Shown: positions 21,901 to 33,663 of the stretch, in pieces
How positions within the stretch are numbered: the stretch's first letter is position 1
Layout: every line of letters begins with the position of its first letter
DNA from: Cryptomeria japonica
Lineage: Eukaryota > Streptophyta > Pinopsida > Cupressales > Cupressaceae
Reading direction: 5' to 3'
Assembly (NCBI RefSeq): GCF_030272615.1
Contig: NC_081409.1
Coordinates: 470,076,573 to 470,140,572, forward strand
DNA length: 64,000 nucleotides
The notes under the pieces: model-generated
What the model was told of the DNA's origin: nothing
Seen by the model: the letters and a program-made list of their open reading frames with translations, nothing else
Databases searched by the model: none
Translations under genes and position numbers: made by a program

Positions 21901-24860
21901 GTAGTACCACATGAGGATGAATTTTATGGATTTTTTGCTTGATTAGTTTAACTCCTGATGTAATAGAAAGCTGGTGCATGATAAGATCAGGATCTAGGTC
22001 TGGCATATCAGAGTACATCCATGCAAAATTGATCTTCTTTTCTAAAAAGAGATTGCTAAAAATTTTAACTCTTCTACTCATAATGATTGAGCTAAGTGGA
22101 TGATATGTGGTATCTCTTGACTCCCAATATTTACTAGCTAAGTTGGTTCAATCAATATAGAAGACCTTTCCTGGACCTGACTTGGCAATATATCAAGTAT
22201 CTCACCTTCAGGCATGTCAGAGAGGTTTTCACCCTTAGGTATGTCCTTTATTTTCTATATTTTTTATTCTGACACTGCCACAATATGGTTTTCACCATCA
22301 GATCTTTTATTTTTATTTTTTTGATTTTTATGACTAAGATACTTGATATATGTTTCAGTCATGTTCTCACTTTTCTCACTGGTGGAAGAGTCCATTCGTT
22401 CAATTACAGTAAGATAGTAGGCTAACATATAGTCATTGATAAAGATAGGTCCATTCATAGTTTGGTTTTAGAGAATACTATCAATTAGTTCAGGATCTAC
22501 CAAGGATAAAGTTTGAATAGGTTCGAGGGAGTTGATAGTATTATCATCATAACTTCACACCGACAAGTCAAGTTCTAGAAGACTACCTTGTGTACATGTC
22601 TTGCGACCAGGAATAGTTACAACATGATCATTGAAGTGCACGCTAATATTTAGTTGACCAAATCAAATAGACCTGTTCGTAGCATCATTTTCTATGCCAG
22701 ACTGGACTACATATCATGGTTTGACAATAATAGGATTAGTAGACAAATTCCTGACATTCATGATGGAGGAGTCAGAGTCATAAGATGAAGTTTCTGACTC
22801 TTCTTCAAGCGATTGAATAAATGTATGTATAGTTTCAACACCTACATCTTTAATGTTGCAAGTTCCTTCATGATTGGGTTCATTTATCACTTGTATTTGA
22901 CATACTTGTTGACATAACCTTAATGGTTTTATGCATCTCTGTCATTTACTCCATTCAGCTTCTTCTAGACTAATGACTAGTTCTGTTTCCATAGATTCCA
23001 ATTCTTCTTGTGTAGTTCCATACCTAGTTTGTTCTATCCTATTAGAGGGAGACATAGTAGGTGAAGATTTTTCTTGTGTCCTTCCTCTTTTCAGATTTTG
23101 TTCATAGTCTTCTTGTCTTTTTAGTCTGATTTCTTCTATCTTTGTTTGTAGTTTTAAGCATATTAGCTCTTGTGTGTCATCCATGATATCATTGGACTCT
23201 TCTAGATTTTCTATACTAGATGTATCTAAGAGATGATCTAGACCCCATTCATACTCGTTCGAGTTAGTTTTTGAATTGTCTACTTGTTATCTACCACTAT
23301 ATGTGACTGGAATTTTCAATGGTGCAAACGATTCTCTAATTCTTTCTACCTCTTATCTCATATCCTCTGGAATTTCTACTCCTTGTGATGTTGTAGTTGA
23401 TACCATTGGAACTTGATTATTAGTTGTTTCCTCTCTCTTGATTGCTATTTCTTTTTGGTTCTTTTTCATACTCTTCTTGAGTCCATTGAGTGTTTACTTC
23501 CTGTGATGTTGAAGGCATTATATTTTTCTTCCACTTAGACTGATGATGGGAAGTATGTTTGTGGTCTGATGTCTTTCCTAGATTGTATCCCAGTCCAGCT
23601 TTGTCATTTGTAGACTTAGTTTGTATATGAATAGGTTCAATAATACCTTCTTGATTTTTTCCTAGAGGACCAGTACCTGAATATCCCATGCATTGAATCA
23701 TTTTATATCCTGGACCATATTGTGTCAGGCAAATCTCACAATGTCTTACTTCTTTGTTTTCACTATCTTCTTTGAAAAGCCATTTGAGAATAGCATCCTC
23801 TTCTATTTCATCTGCAAGGGAAGTAGATGATTGTTCAAAGAGACTGTCATATATGACATTTGTAGTGGAATTATGTGGCTTCATAACCTCTTATGGTTTT
23901 CCTGACTGTCTTGGTGATGGAGGAAGAGAGATTAGTGAAAGGACTGGTTCTATCTTGTATCCATCCATGCCAATATCTGTGATTTTCAATTTCTTTTGTA
24001 AGTCCTTCATCAAGGTTTCTGAACTTTTAGTTATAGAGGCTTCTCTATTATGAGGCACAAAGGTATCAACACTCTTTGTCAATGCATTATAGGGGGAGTT
24101 TGTATCAGTAGGAATATTGACTTCAACCCCATTATAAGTAAATTTTAAGCACTGATGATATGTAGATGGATTTGCCTTCATTTCATGAATCCATGGCCTA
24201 CCCTGTAGATTATTGTATGACAGAGGAAGATCAAGCACCTAAAAAATAACATCTCTTTCTACAGGTCCTACCCTAATTGGTAATAGTACTAGACCTTTAG
24301 AGGTTCTTTCTTCTTCATCATAAGCTTTGATTGTTATTTTCTTGGTCGGATCAATGACATTTTTCAGAAAAGCCCAGTTGTATAAGCAGATTATAGGTAC
24401 AAATACTCAACCCAAAGCCTTCATCTATCAAAACACATTTAACTCGGTGTTTATTGATCATATCTTCAATGTGAAATGGTTGGTTATGTGGGTGATTGAG
24501 CGAGTTGTCATCTTCTTCGGAGAAAGTAATATAATGAGGCGAAGTCAGGTGACCCACCATAGATTGAAACCGATTGATATCTAAATTTTTTAGGACATTA
24601 GTAGTGAGCAATGCTTTGTCCAGGATCTCTTAATGAGTAGAAGAGATTTTGAGAAATTCAAAGATGGAGATTTGAGCATTTGTTCTTTTCAGTTGTTCAA
24701 CAATGCTATAACCAGGAGAGAATGATGAAGCCAGGTGTTTGGATTTAGCCATAGTTGTATTTGTTTGTCTGTTCAAAGAACTTGGTAGGTTTAATGTCAT
24801 TTGAGTAGGAGTTGAAGAATTAGATCCTTGGAGAGTGACTTTCTTTTGTGTGCGGGTCAT
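18960..24860 (-). pseudogene. Tat pol: protease, RT, RNase H, aRNH, integrase
   Basis: Read from 24860 downward. Protease has the catalytic Asp at about 24423-24425 within IDEGFGLS (usual form DSGAG, so Ser is changed) and a later [19 protein letters not shown] long linker (22100-23900) is rich in charged residues. RT carries IRVCIDFRDFNKACLKDDFPLP (about 21780), YVDD at 21476-21487 and RSLQGCLESIRRFI. RNase H follows near 21000 (DSSLGALLAQQ). A second RNase H of the archaeal type lies at about 20250-20640 (YEALVNEIKLAIEW, YGDSQLIINQIND), diagnostic of Tat elements. Integrase core is clear at 19055-19600 (VTDNGGQF, then WAYRTSIRTPTK). Reading changes frame at least five times and contains many stops. 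Order and content match Tat; activity is lost. Confidence 0.9.
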
Positions 24861-24872
24861 AGAATTTGCATT

Positions 24873-26634
24873 TTATGATTCATTTTGTTTATCTTTGATT
24901 ATAATCACATTGCAATATTCATTTTGGGAAGACTCAATGATGTTAACCATATTGTCATTGTTGGTATAGGTGTAATTAACTTTGGCACCTCCTTTTGACT
25001 TTGAGGAATCACCTTGCTCATAAATAGGTAAGGGATCTTTAAAATATTTGTGATCAGCATTAGTTGTGTGATTTCCAACAACAATTTTTCTAGCGTTAAT
25101 GAGATCTTGAATCTCATGCTTAAGATTCATGCAGTTGTTTGTGTTATGACCTTTGTTTTGATGATATTCATAGTATTCATTTTCTCTCCACCATTTTGGT
25201 TTAACTTCTAGATCATATGGCCTAGAATTGTCTGGTAAGGTTATCAGATCATTTGTCAATAAAGTTTCAAAAGCGGATTCATATGATTCTTCTAGAGGAG
25301 TGAATTCACGTTTAGGTTTCAAAAGCCAAAGTTTCTCTTTAAACCACTCCTTTACTTTCTTCGAAGAATTTTCTGCTACAGTTTTAGTTGCTTTGAGTGC
25401 TTGTTGCCACTAGCCAAGTTAAATTTCGTGGATTTTGATTTTTCTTTAACAGTGTGTACCACTCCATCATTAACAACATTTATGTTGTTGTCTTTGCCAT
25501 GTTTCCAATATTTTTTGTTTTCTTTGGAACTAGAACCATGTTGTGTTTCTTTCCAGAGTGAGATATCTCCTTTCTATATAAGCACATCTTTCATTATGAG
25601 GGCACTATCTACCATTTTTTTGAATGAAAGGTACGCTTTTATTTGGATACTGTATTTCAATTTAGGGATTAAGTTGTTGACAAAGATATTCATCTTCTCA
25701 GAATCTGGAATAGGTCGTGAATATCTAGAGAACATCTTTCTCCATCATTGGAGAAAAGTGAGAAAGGGCTCTCCTATTTTCTATTTGGTATTGCAAAGCT
25801 CTATCATAGTGACTGGGTGATGAATTTTATAGGAGTATTGTTGTAGAAACAGCTGGATTAATTCTTCAAAAAAATTTATTCCCATAGGTAGGCTTGAGAA
25901 CCATTCCATAGCTTGTCCCCCTAAACTTCTTGGGAAAAGGTGCATGAGATATGTTTGTTCATGCATGAACTCTATACATAAAGCACAAAATTCTCTAACA
26001 TGATCTTGAGGATCCAAGTTGCCATCATATTTGTCAAATTTTGAGATCTCCACTCATGAAATAAAGGCATGTAAAGGTTCTTATCAAATGGAAATGGGCA
26101 TATCATGTCTAGAGAATATTGTTTTGATGATTTATCCTTGTTTTTCAGTTTTGTTATCTCAGTTCGTAACACTTGTAATTGTTTGTTTACCATTGCTAAG
26201 GGTGTCTCTTCCTCTTTAGTGATGAGGATCTCAATGTTATAACCAGTAGGAATTTTAGCACCTTGTTTTGATAGTTCTAGAAAATAGTCTTCTTTTTCTC
26301 TAGCCATGATAACCTTCATCATTTTTTGGAAATCTTTATCCTCTTGACATTTCTGTATATCAATTTCTGGAGGTTCAGAGGCTTCAGATTCACTTGATGA
26401 GGAATCACCATTGGTAGCATGGATACTAAGATCATCATTGTATTTAGAAGCTCATCTTTCTTGTTCTGTTCCAAATATGGTGGAAGACAAAGGTTGATAA
26501 AAAACTGGCATATCGGATGATGAAAGTTTATTATTGAGCGGGTCCTTTACGTAAAATGGGTTATCTTGATATGAAAAGGATTGTCCTTTTCCTCGGTCAG
26601 ATTTCTTATGAGAACTTCTGGTTTGAGTAGGCAT
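24873..26634 (-). pseudogene. Tat gag
   Basis: The N-terminal part (26634-25972) starts MPTQTRSSHKKSDRGKGQSF and has an acidic-basic helical middle. The capsid core at 26053-25781 reads KFDKYDGNLDPQDHVREFC, YLMHLFPRSLGGQAMEWF and FLQQYSY, close to Tat-lineage Gag. The C-terminal part (25322-24873) has YYEYHQNKGHNTNNCMNLKH, the zinc-knuckle-like motif used by Tat elements, with the first Cys changed to Tyr. At least two frameshifts separate these pieces. Gag would form the particle and bind RNA. Fused in the ancestor to the pol region downstream. Confidence 0.86.
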
Positions 26635-27054
26635 TTTTATTGACTAATGTGACCTAGAGTTGTTTGTGATGCAGAAGTCAAGATCAAATTTAGAGCTAGT
26701 TTGTTCATTTAACATTTTGATTGAGAAAGCAACTGAGATTTAGTCTAGTTTCAGGAATGATCTATCCTGTGTAAGACGTTCATCTAAGTTACCTAGTTTT
26801 ATTTGAGAGAAGTGACTAAGACTCAGTCTGGTTTTAGGAACGATCTATCCTGTATAAGACATAATCTAAGTGACTTAAGTTTGATAAGAAGCTAATTGAA
26901 CTAGTTGAAAGATGAGCGACAAAATCATGCAACACAATGGCAAAAGTACACTGTTTTGATTGTTTTATGCTCAGGATGATAATAACTAGTTTTATGCTCA
27001 CTGTAGATTGTTTTAGGAAAGTTTGACTATTCTAGACTGACAAGAATCAGAGAT

Positions 27055-27480
27055 TCGTACGATAGGTTTTACAAAACCAGACAATAGTTTGATAGCTAGA
27101 GGATGATGAAAACAATATTTCGTACGAGTTGCTGCCTAATTTGGCACGACAGGTGGGTATACCTTAGACGACAAACTGATGAAAGTGATTATTTTTTGTA
27201 TGACACAGAATCAAGGGTCAAATGACACTTCCCTAAGAAGGATGACATATTATCGGATTTTATACACACAAAATTGAGGCTCAAACGACAAACTGTAAGA
27301 ACTGATGAAGTTTTGTACGAAAATAGGTATGTAGCAGGACGATAAATTAGGAGACTCATACGACAGTTTGTTGGACAAAAACAAAATTCTAATAGACTAA
27401 GTTTTCAATGACTGACAATGGAAAGTTTTTAGATGGACTAAGTTTTTGACGACAGAGATGGACTAGTTTTTGACACGAAC
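27055..27480. repeat. Dispersed TCGTACGA-like motifs, cluster 2
   Basis: Copies include ATTCGTACGATAG (27055), TTTCGTACGAG (27118), TTAGACGACAAACTG (about 27164), AAACGACAAACTG (about 27283), TTTGTACGAAA (about 27312) and CATACGACAGTTTG (about 27358). Several carry a shared CAAACTG extension. Confidence 0.62.
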
Positions 27481-28517
27481 AGAGTTTTGATCACTGAGTT
27501 GTTTATTGTTTTCTCCAGTTTTTGGTATTTCAATTTTAGTTTCAGGGATAAAAACACAGTAAACATGCAATATGTATAATGACTCCAATCACAGCACACT
27601 AACCCTTTAGAAATTGGTGAGAGAAGAAAACTTCTCTTGTAGACTCAGGTACACACCCAATAGCTAATCAAAATACAACCACTTAGTCTCACGCAATGGA
27701 TTCTCAATGTTGAATTAGCCGACTCCAAATGCTAATGGGGGAACGAAATGAAAAGTATCTTGGGAGAGTTACTATCTCTCTTGCACAAATATTATCCCCC
27801 CTTTTGGGGGTGAACCAAGTAGCTTCTAATATTAATTGGAACTAGTAAGAGATCTATTCAGTGCGTTGGGGTATAAACTCAATTAAGAGTTCTCCCAACC
27901 TTGAAAACCAAGGTTTAAAATACCCGAAGGTATAGAGGAGAGCTATTCCTGAGGAACTTGATTTTCATCAAATGGTGTTTATTTTATAGTGGGTTGGAGT
28001 ACTTGGCATTTAGTCATTCCCACTTGGGTCGTTCCCCTCTCACCAGCCTTAATGGCTTTGGCCTTATAGGCTCCTCAGGAGGGCAGGCTCGCTAAAGATA
28101 TACATATCTGAAACTTAGAAAAAGCCTCAAGGGTCTGGATTTCTGATTGTCTATGTAGAAAAGAGAATACTCTCCTACCTCTCAGAATTTTCTTAAAACA
28201 TGAAAGACATATTTGTTCATTAACCAGATACCAATTTAGGTGCCTAAAAATGAATTTAAAGAATACATGATGTTTACTCGAATCTCCTCAGGCAACCTGC
28301 AAAGACAATGAATCAGTAGTCATGTTGTCTTTGTTTGACAAGCATATTCTTTGACAAATGTTCTACAAAAAATTGATTAGGCTGTGAAAATTCTTCAGAT
28401 AGATGAACAACAAGCCAGGGTTAGTGTTAGTATGATGAAAATTGAATAAGAAACTTGAAGAATGAAATCTTCTTTTAACCCAAAAACACAGAATACCATA
28501 CACTGATTCTCACCTTG

Positions 28518-28600
28518 TCGTATGATAATTCGTATGATATCTCATGACACATGTAGTTTGTCATTCGACACTGTGGGAAAACTTGTATGATAATTTGCAG
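28518..28600. repeat. Dispersed TCGTACGA-like motifs, cluster 3
   Basis: TTGTCGTATGATAATTCGTATGATATC, two adjacent copies, then TTGTCATTCGAC and TTGTATGATAATTTG, just inside the 5' LTR of the Tat element. Confidence 0.6.
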
Positions 28601-28687
28601 TAACTATACAGACAAAAAATCAAAAAAAAAAATCTGGAAAAATTAAGAAAAAAGTTAGTCTTTAGGGCCGAAAGATGTATTCTTCTA

Positions 28688-28706
28688 CCCCACGGTGGGT
28701 GCTAGA
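28688..28706 (-). promoter_or_regulatory. Tat primer-binding region
   Basis: Next to the 5' LTR end the minus strand reads TAGCACCCACCGTGGGGTAG. This closely resembles the GGCGCCCACCGTGGGG that follows the 5' LTR in Tat-lineage elements. The matching tRNA was not determined. Confidence 0.6.
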
Positions 28707-28708
28707 AA

Positions 28709-29034
28709 TGTGTGTGTGAAAAAGTGGAATAAGTATCTGCAAGCTTCTAAAAGATGTGAGTATAGACTTGCTCTCAGATTTGTATAAGCAATACTAGTGA
28801 CTAGACTACACCAAGATGAAGGATTTAATCTATATGAGCATGATATTAAGCTAAATGGATGCAAGATTATGTTAGATGGATGAATAGTAAGCTATATGAG
28901 TTCAAGCAATCATAATTGAACTAAATATGCAAAAAGCTAAACTAAGATGCAATAATCTCAAAAAAGAAAGCATAATATCTTCAATAACTCTAGAGCAAAA
29001 ACTATATAATAACAATAAATCTCCAGGGTATTTA
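28709..29034 (-). repeat. Tat 5' LTR, truncated right copy
   Basis: Matches 12778-13103 with scattered substitutions and then stops abruptly; chromovirus sequence follows. About 790 bases of this LTR are missing, which also removed neighbouring chromovirus integrase sequence. Confidence 0.88.
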
Positions 29035-29660
29035 GAGCAAAATTGTTTATGGAGGCAGTCCAAGGACCTCTCTAGAATTGAGGAGGATGGACCAGTAGAA
29101 GCATAAAAGTGCTAAAGCCAAAGACTTTGCAGAGAATATCAAGAATATAAATGAGGAGGTGAAGAATCACATCAAAAAGATGAATTTGCAATATAAGGTG
29201 AAGGTAGATCATTAAAGGAGGTATAAGGAGTTCTAGATCGATGACAAGGTGATGGTCTGTTTGAAGAAATAAAAGTTTTTAGTGGGGATGTAAATAAGCT
29301 AAAGATAAAGAAGTTTGGCCCCTCCAAGATTTTGAAGAAGCATGATTCTGGAAATGCATATGAGGTAGAGTTTCCAGCAGTAATTAGTATTTCCCCATGT
29401 TCAGCATTGTAGACTTAACAAAATATCTTGAAGGTGGTACAAAGGAGGAGCCAACAATAGAACAATACAAAATTCCTACACCTACTTCAAAAAAGGAGGA
29501 GATAGAAGCAATCCTGGATAGCTATGTGGGAAGAAGTACCAGGAATAGGAAGTATGAGGAATACATGGTGAAATGGAGTGGAAGACCCATTGAATATTCT
29601 TCATGATTGTCCAAGGAAGAGGCTGACCATTTGGGTTTTCCTCAACCAGCTGAGATGTGA
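29035..29660 (+). pseudogene. Chromovirus integrase C-terminal domain and chromodomain
   Basis: Fragments such as AKDFAENIKNINEEVKNHIKKMN, YKVKVDH*RRYKEF and KFGPSKILKKHDSGNAYEVEFP match the integrase C-terminal (GPY/F-type) region of chromoviruses. From about 29496 the frame reads EEIEAILDSYVGRSTRNRKYEEYMVKWSGRPIEYSS, then LSKEEADHLGFP, a classical chromodomain with the aromatic positions mostly recognisable. In related elements this domain binds methylated histone H3 and steers integration. A stop replaces a Trp after IEYSS, and upstream sequence has several stops. It continues the integrase broken at 12777, but the middle of the core is absent. Confidence 0.88.
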
Positions 29661-29691
29661 TGGGTTCACTTTTCTAACTACCCCGGGAGTC

Positions 29692-30560
29692 TGATGCGGG
29701 AGCATCTGGTGGTGTAAGGGCAATCCTGCATCACCCAAAAATATTTCCCTTTTAGTTAGTTTTATTTTAAATCTTTTTGCATTTCTAGATACCCATTTGG
29801 ATGAACAAGAGATTCCAACTTTCAAAATTGACGAGATGCTTTTCCTAGCCAACTGCAAAAAATAGAAAGTTTTTATTTAAAGGAAGATGGAGCCTAATTT
29901 TTGTGGGAATATTTTAAAAGGAGAAATAAGCACTTTGGAAAAAGAATCAGGTTAAAATTATTTAGGGTTTGAAATTTATTGAATTTTTTGTTTCCTGAAA
30001 AATGAAAAAAAAATCTTCCAACTTAGATTTGAGGGATTAAATGGTCTCAGATAGCCTCAAAAATGGTAGGAATTGATAGAGAGGATTCTTAGAAAATTAT
30101 CCACTCAAAGATATTTTTGATGCTTCAAACGACACATCAATCTGATTCCCGGATCAAAAGTTATGGCTATCGGAAGTTGGACAATTTTTGGAATGTTTCC
30201 AGTTTTCAAATTTGGCTAAATTTTTAAATTTCCAATTTCAATTTTTGGTGTTTGTCCACCAAATGGTAAATTCTAAAATTTAATTTTGGCTCCAAATGTG
30301 AAAAAGGCTATTTAGGACTCATATAATGAAACTTGGGAATTAGTTGTTGTATGTGAGTTTTTAGAAGTTTAGTTTATGGGTTGGAAAATTGCATTGTAAG
30401 GGTTTTCCATAAAAATATGTAAGTTGTTAACTTGTAGCCTATGAGGGTTTATTCCTCTTATATGTAATTACATGTATTTCAAATAGTTTCTAGATAATAA
30501 TTTAATATAGATCTTTTTCATCTCTTTGTTGTGTTTTTCTGTGCCTCGGGTTTTGCCCTC
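29692..30560 (+). repeat. Probable chromovirus 3' LTR
   Basis: Starts TGATGCGGGAGCATC just after the pol stop and a CCCCGGGAGTC purine-rich stretch. The sequence is non-coding and AT-rich, with a TATA-like CTTATATGTAATTA near 30458. The right border is only approximate, near CTCATCA at about 30563. No matching 5' LTR is in the window, so the assignment is positional. Confidence 0.5.
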
Positions 30561-30636
30561 ATCACACAACATTCACAGGGTTGGATACACTTTAAGTAGC
30601 TACTCAAATTTCATCATACCTCTGTCCACATTCTCT

Positions 30637-31138
30637 TTAGACCCTAACTCTCTCAATTTTCTCACTCAACTTTTCCTTAGCAATCATTTCCTGAATGAGA
30701 TTTATATAGAATGGAATTTTAGTTTCACAAGGATTCTTATTTGCCATTGGGAAAGCTTGATTGAAATAAGGACTTTCTTTGGGAGAGGAATCCTCACTAC
30801 TTGTATGCTATACCCCATAAATGGGTGTATGTGAATCACTAAAATAATGTTCAAAAATCCCCTTCCCCTTTTGGTAATTAGGTAACTGCAATCTACCCTC
30901 TACACTATCAAATAAAAATTCAACATTATTATTTAGAATATCAGAAGTAGATAGGGATTTAACAGTACTTTTTTTTTTCAGTCCACCTTTTGTTCATTAC
31001 AACTAGGCCTACTAGATTGCCAACATGCTTCCCTCAGTCCACTTCCTTATTTTAATCTTGTGCATCCTTTGATAATTTAAAATTTAGAATCCTTACGCTT
31101 CTTTGTGTTGTAGTATGTTTAATCTTTTCATTATTCAT
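30637..31138 (-). pseudogene. Decayed unassigned ORF, possibly gag-like
   Basis: An ATG at 31138 starts a frame (MNNEKIKHTTTQRSVRILNF) with stops at two positions. A slip in a run of A at about 30970 leads to a further open stretch with SDILNNNVEFLFDSVEG, LPNYQKGKGIFEHYFSDS and a charged C terminus (MIAKEKLSEKIERVRV) ending at 30637. A GGTGGTGACTC-type sequence lies upstream. I do not recognise a domain. The size, charge and the surrounding repeats suggest a retroelement gag or accessory ORF, but a decayed host gene cannot be excluded. Confidence 0.4.
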
Positions 31139-32956
31139 ATGAGCTCCTTCAAATGTGATGAATAACTAGATCAAAGATTTACTTTGAGTCACCACCCAAC
31201 ATGGAAATTTACAATTGTTTAAAAATAACTAACTCACTATGTGAAAAATTTCAAAAATTCTTTCAATAGATGGTCAAACATAACTCTTCCTACCCAAGAC
31301 AAACTATTGGACACACAATTAAACAAATATTTGATTGTTTTCTAGCATAGTCACCAATCTATTAGTGTTTCCAACTGATTGCCTAAACAATTCCTATGAA
31401 TTTACTCAATTCAACCTATAGATCTTCAGATTAGTGGCCAACGAATAAGATATCAACCTAAATGTTGAAGGATCTCCTACTCTTCAAGCTCTACTAGACC
31501 CAGGTGGGTGTACTTGTAATACTAAAGATCTATATTGGCTTAACTTTCAATATTGTGAACTAAGTAGATGCATCCAAATGAAAATAGACTAACGAAATAC
31601 TATCCACCCTGTAATATAACTATACCTCTAGGTTTAACACTAGTAATTCACCAATTGGGACCAAAATCTAAACTAAAACTACTCCTAAGTAGTAAAAATT
31701 AAAAGATTGTATGGGTGTGTCGATTCTAAAAACAATTAAGAGAACACAGATCGGTGCCTAATCCTTGGGATAACAAAGTCTAACAAAAAAGAATCCAATT
31801 CTTACAAATAGTGTAAATAATTCACAATTTTATCATCCAATATACATGCCTTGCACAAATATTTCTGCAACAACTCCAAATTCTACTTAAGGATCACCAC
31901 AAAATATATCTACCTTACTATAACATAATAACAAAATTTAATTCCTTCTTTGAAAGAACCTTGTAATTCATATTACACATCCATAATTAACTATGAAGAC
32001 AAATTAATGCACCCTAGATACATAAATTTATGCAACAAAGACATCTAAAATTGGAGACAATCTAGAATTGCTTATATTCATTTCAAATTAAATGTGTATA
32101 TAATTCTTTGTAAAAAATGGAGAACTTTGTAACTATCTTCTATTATCAAAAGTTCAAGCCCTATACATTCTACCCATGTAAGAGAATTTTCAGAATCCTT
32201 TGCAAATGACCTTGAATTCCTTCTTATAGAGAATGAAGGAGAAAAATAAGCTTTAGACCAAATGCAAACATGTCAAAATCTGATTTACCCAAGCCAAAAT
32301 ATGCTTTGGTATCTTTACATTCTTACATATGACAAAAAATATTTGCACTCACAGAGGGAAAAGAAAATATAACCATCTTTATCTTTAAAATTGATACCTC
32401 ATGATTTTGGGTGATGTGGTATGTTGATGTGTTGCACTACCTTGATAACTGCTTCATTATTTCAATTCGCTCCTTTGAAACCCTAACTCTATAATTGTAC
32501 TAGAATCACCTCATCTTTGCTATGCTTTGTCACCTCTAAATATTCAAATGTAAGGTGAAAAATGGTGCTTTGATTGATGAATTTATTGCTCCTAATTCAT
32601 AGAAAACTTTATTCATGTTGGTATTAATTCATTTGACATGAGCAATTTGAATTTGGTAGCCATGTGTGTATTTTAATACCGGGCCATTGATTGTGCCACA
32701 CATACATTTTAGATGGCCACAATTAGTCTTTCTACCTTCACTTTTGCTAATTAACCAACTTTTATCCACCATGGTGGCCACATATTGTCTTATTCCACCT
32801 TTTGTACTCATGGAAGCACCACCTTAATTCTCGTGAGCCTACCTTTATTGACTTAGCTTCACCCTTAAATCCACAATGCCATTTTCTTTTGCATTAGGTA
32901 TTTAAGTTCAATTTGAGCTAGTTGTGACTCCACAACTATTAAAGATTCCTAATCAT
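31139..32956. other. AT-rich spacer, no gene seen
   Basis: I find no protein family, RNA gene or terminal repeat here. Reading frames on both strands are short. The sequence is probably old retroelement leader or LTR material, judging only from its position between coding fragments. Confidence 0.4.
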
Positions 32957-33663
32957 GAGGGGAAAATTGATCTATCTTCCATTTCCCCCATGTAAAAATT
33001 TCAACAAGTGGTGTATTTAGTACATCAACTAGAAAGGAGTATATGAAAGAACATATGAAGAAGTCTAACCTCATTGAACATGTTGTGAAGATAATCCATG
33101 ATGGATTACTAGAGGTAGAAATTGACACATCTTTTGCCTTGGAGAAAAAAATTAATTACTGATGAACTCTTTCAAAGATCATTCAACTCCCATGGAGAAG
33201 AAAGAAAAATAGGAGGCACTTAGAAGATTAAATGATAAGAGAAAGGCCAAGGTTTTTGACAGGTGTACTCATGCTCGCACCTAGTTGTAGGAGAACCTAA
33301 AGAAGTTTTTAGTTAGTATTGATGAAGTTGCATATTTGTACAAATACAATTTGAAATGGATAGATTGCACAAAGAATATCAAATCACAAATGGACTCAAT
33401 TGAGTCCCAATTTTTTTTGATTAATAGTGCATATGACTCAGAGTATGATATAGATGAATCCTTTCATGTGTAGATTGTTAAACTTCATATGCAATTGGAT
33501 TTGATACATGAACAAAAGAAACAAATTAAGAAACAATTTAGTTTATTAAGGGAGACTGTTGATTTGAGGTTGGCATCCTTGTCCTTAGTTTGATTGGTTC
33601 ATGATTTGGAAATCCACAAGCGAATCTTTCAGGTTGATAGTCAGTTATGCTGGTGTTCTTGAG
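32957..33663 (+). pseudogene. C-terminal remnant of an X-type ORF2
   Basis: Two overlapping frames encode a Lys/Glu-rich helical protein. One reads VKISTSGVFSTSTRKEYMKE and IEHVVKIIHDGLLEVEID. After a frameshift near 33160 the other reads KRKAKVFDRCTHART, FLVSIDEVAYLYKYNLKW, FLINSAYDSEYDIDESF and KKQIKKQFSLLRETVDLRL. In-frame TAGs stand at probable Gln positions. It lies shortly before a polypurine tract and LTR start, the same place that ORF2 occupies in element X (38679-41758), and has similar composition, but I cannot show residue-level homology by eye. The family is unknown. Confidence 0.45.

Larger units (their letters stand above)
26635..28687. other. Tat 5' leader (untranslated)
   Basis: This is the segment between the 5' LTR/primer site and gag of the Tat element. 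No coding region is visible on either strand. An internal direct repeat of about 40 bases near 26740-26870 shares GATCTATCCTGTGTAAGAC-type sequence. The palindrome-like motif clusters at 27055-27480 and 28518-28600 lie here. A long leader is usual in this lineage. Confidence 0.6.
12778..29034 (-). mobile_element. Ty3/gypsy Tat-lineage element with antisense PMD gene
   Basis: This is a minus-strand element of about 16 kb in the chromovirus integrase. Its 3' LTR is 12778-13891; its 5' LTR survives only as 28709-29034, which aligns with 12778-13103. In element orientation the order is 5' LTR, a primer-site-like CACCCACCGTGGGG, a 2-kb leader, gag, protease, RT, RNase H, a second archaeal-type RNase H, integrase, spacer, an oppositely oriented PMD sequence, polypurine tract and 3' LTR. 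The second RNase H and the CACCCACCGTGGGG context are hallmarks of the Tat lineage. The outer part of the right LTR and adjoining chromovirus integrase are deleted, so no target duplication can be shown. Confidence 0.87.
4590..30560 (+). mobile_element. Ty3/gypsy chromovirus, split by three insertions
   Basis: Gag, protease, reverse transcriptase, RNase H, integrase and a C-terminal chromodomain occur in the order expected for a Ty3 chromovirus, all on the plus strand. They are separated by three foreign blocks: 5480-6416, 7372-11117 and 12778-29034. Known chromoviruses use the chromodomain to direct integration to heterochromatin. A likely 3' LTR begins near 29692. I found no matching 5' LTR upstream of gag, so the left end is lost or too diverged. 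Numerous stops and frameshifts make every domain non-functional. The integrase segment between the second catalytic Asp and the C-terminal domain is missing, apparently deleted with most of the right LTR of the nested Tat element. Confidence 0.82.
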
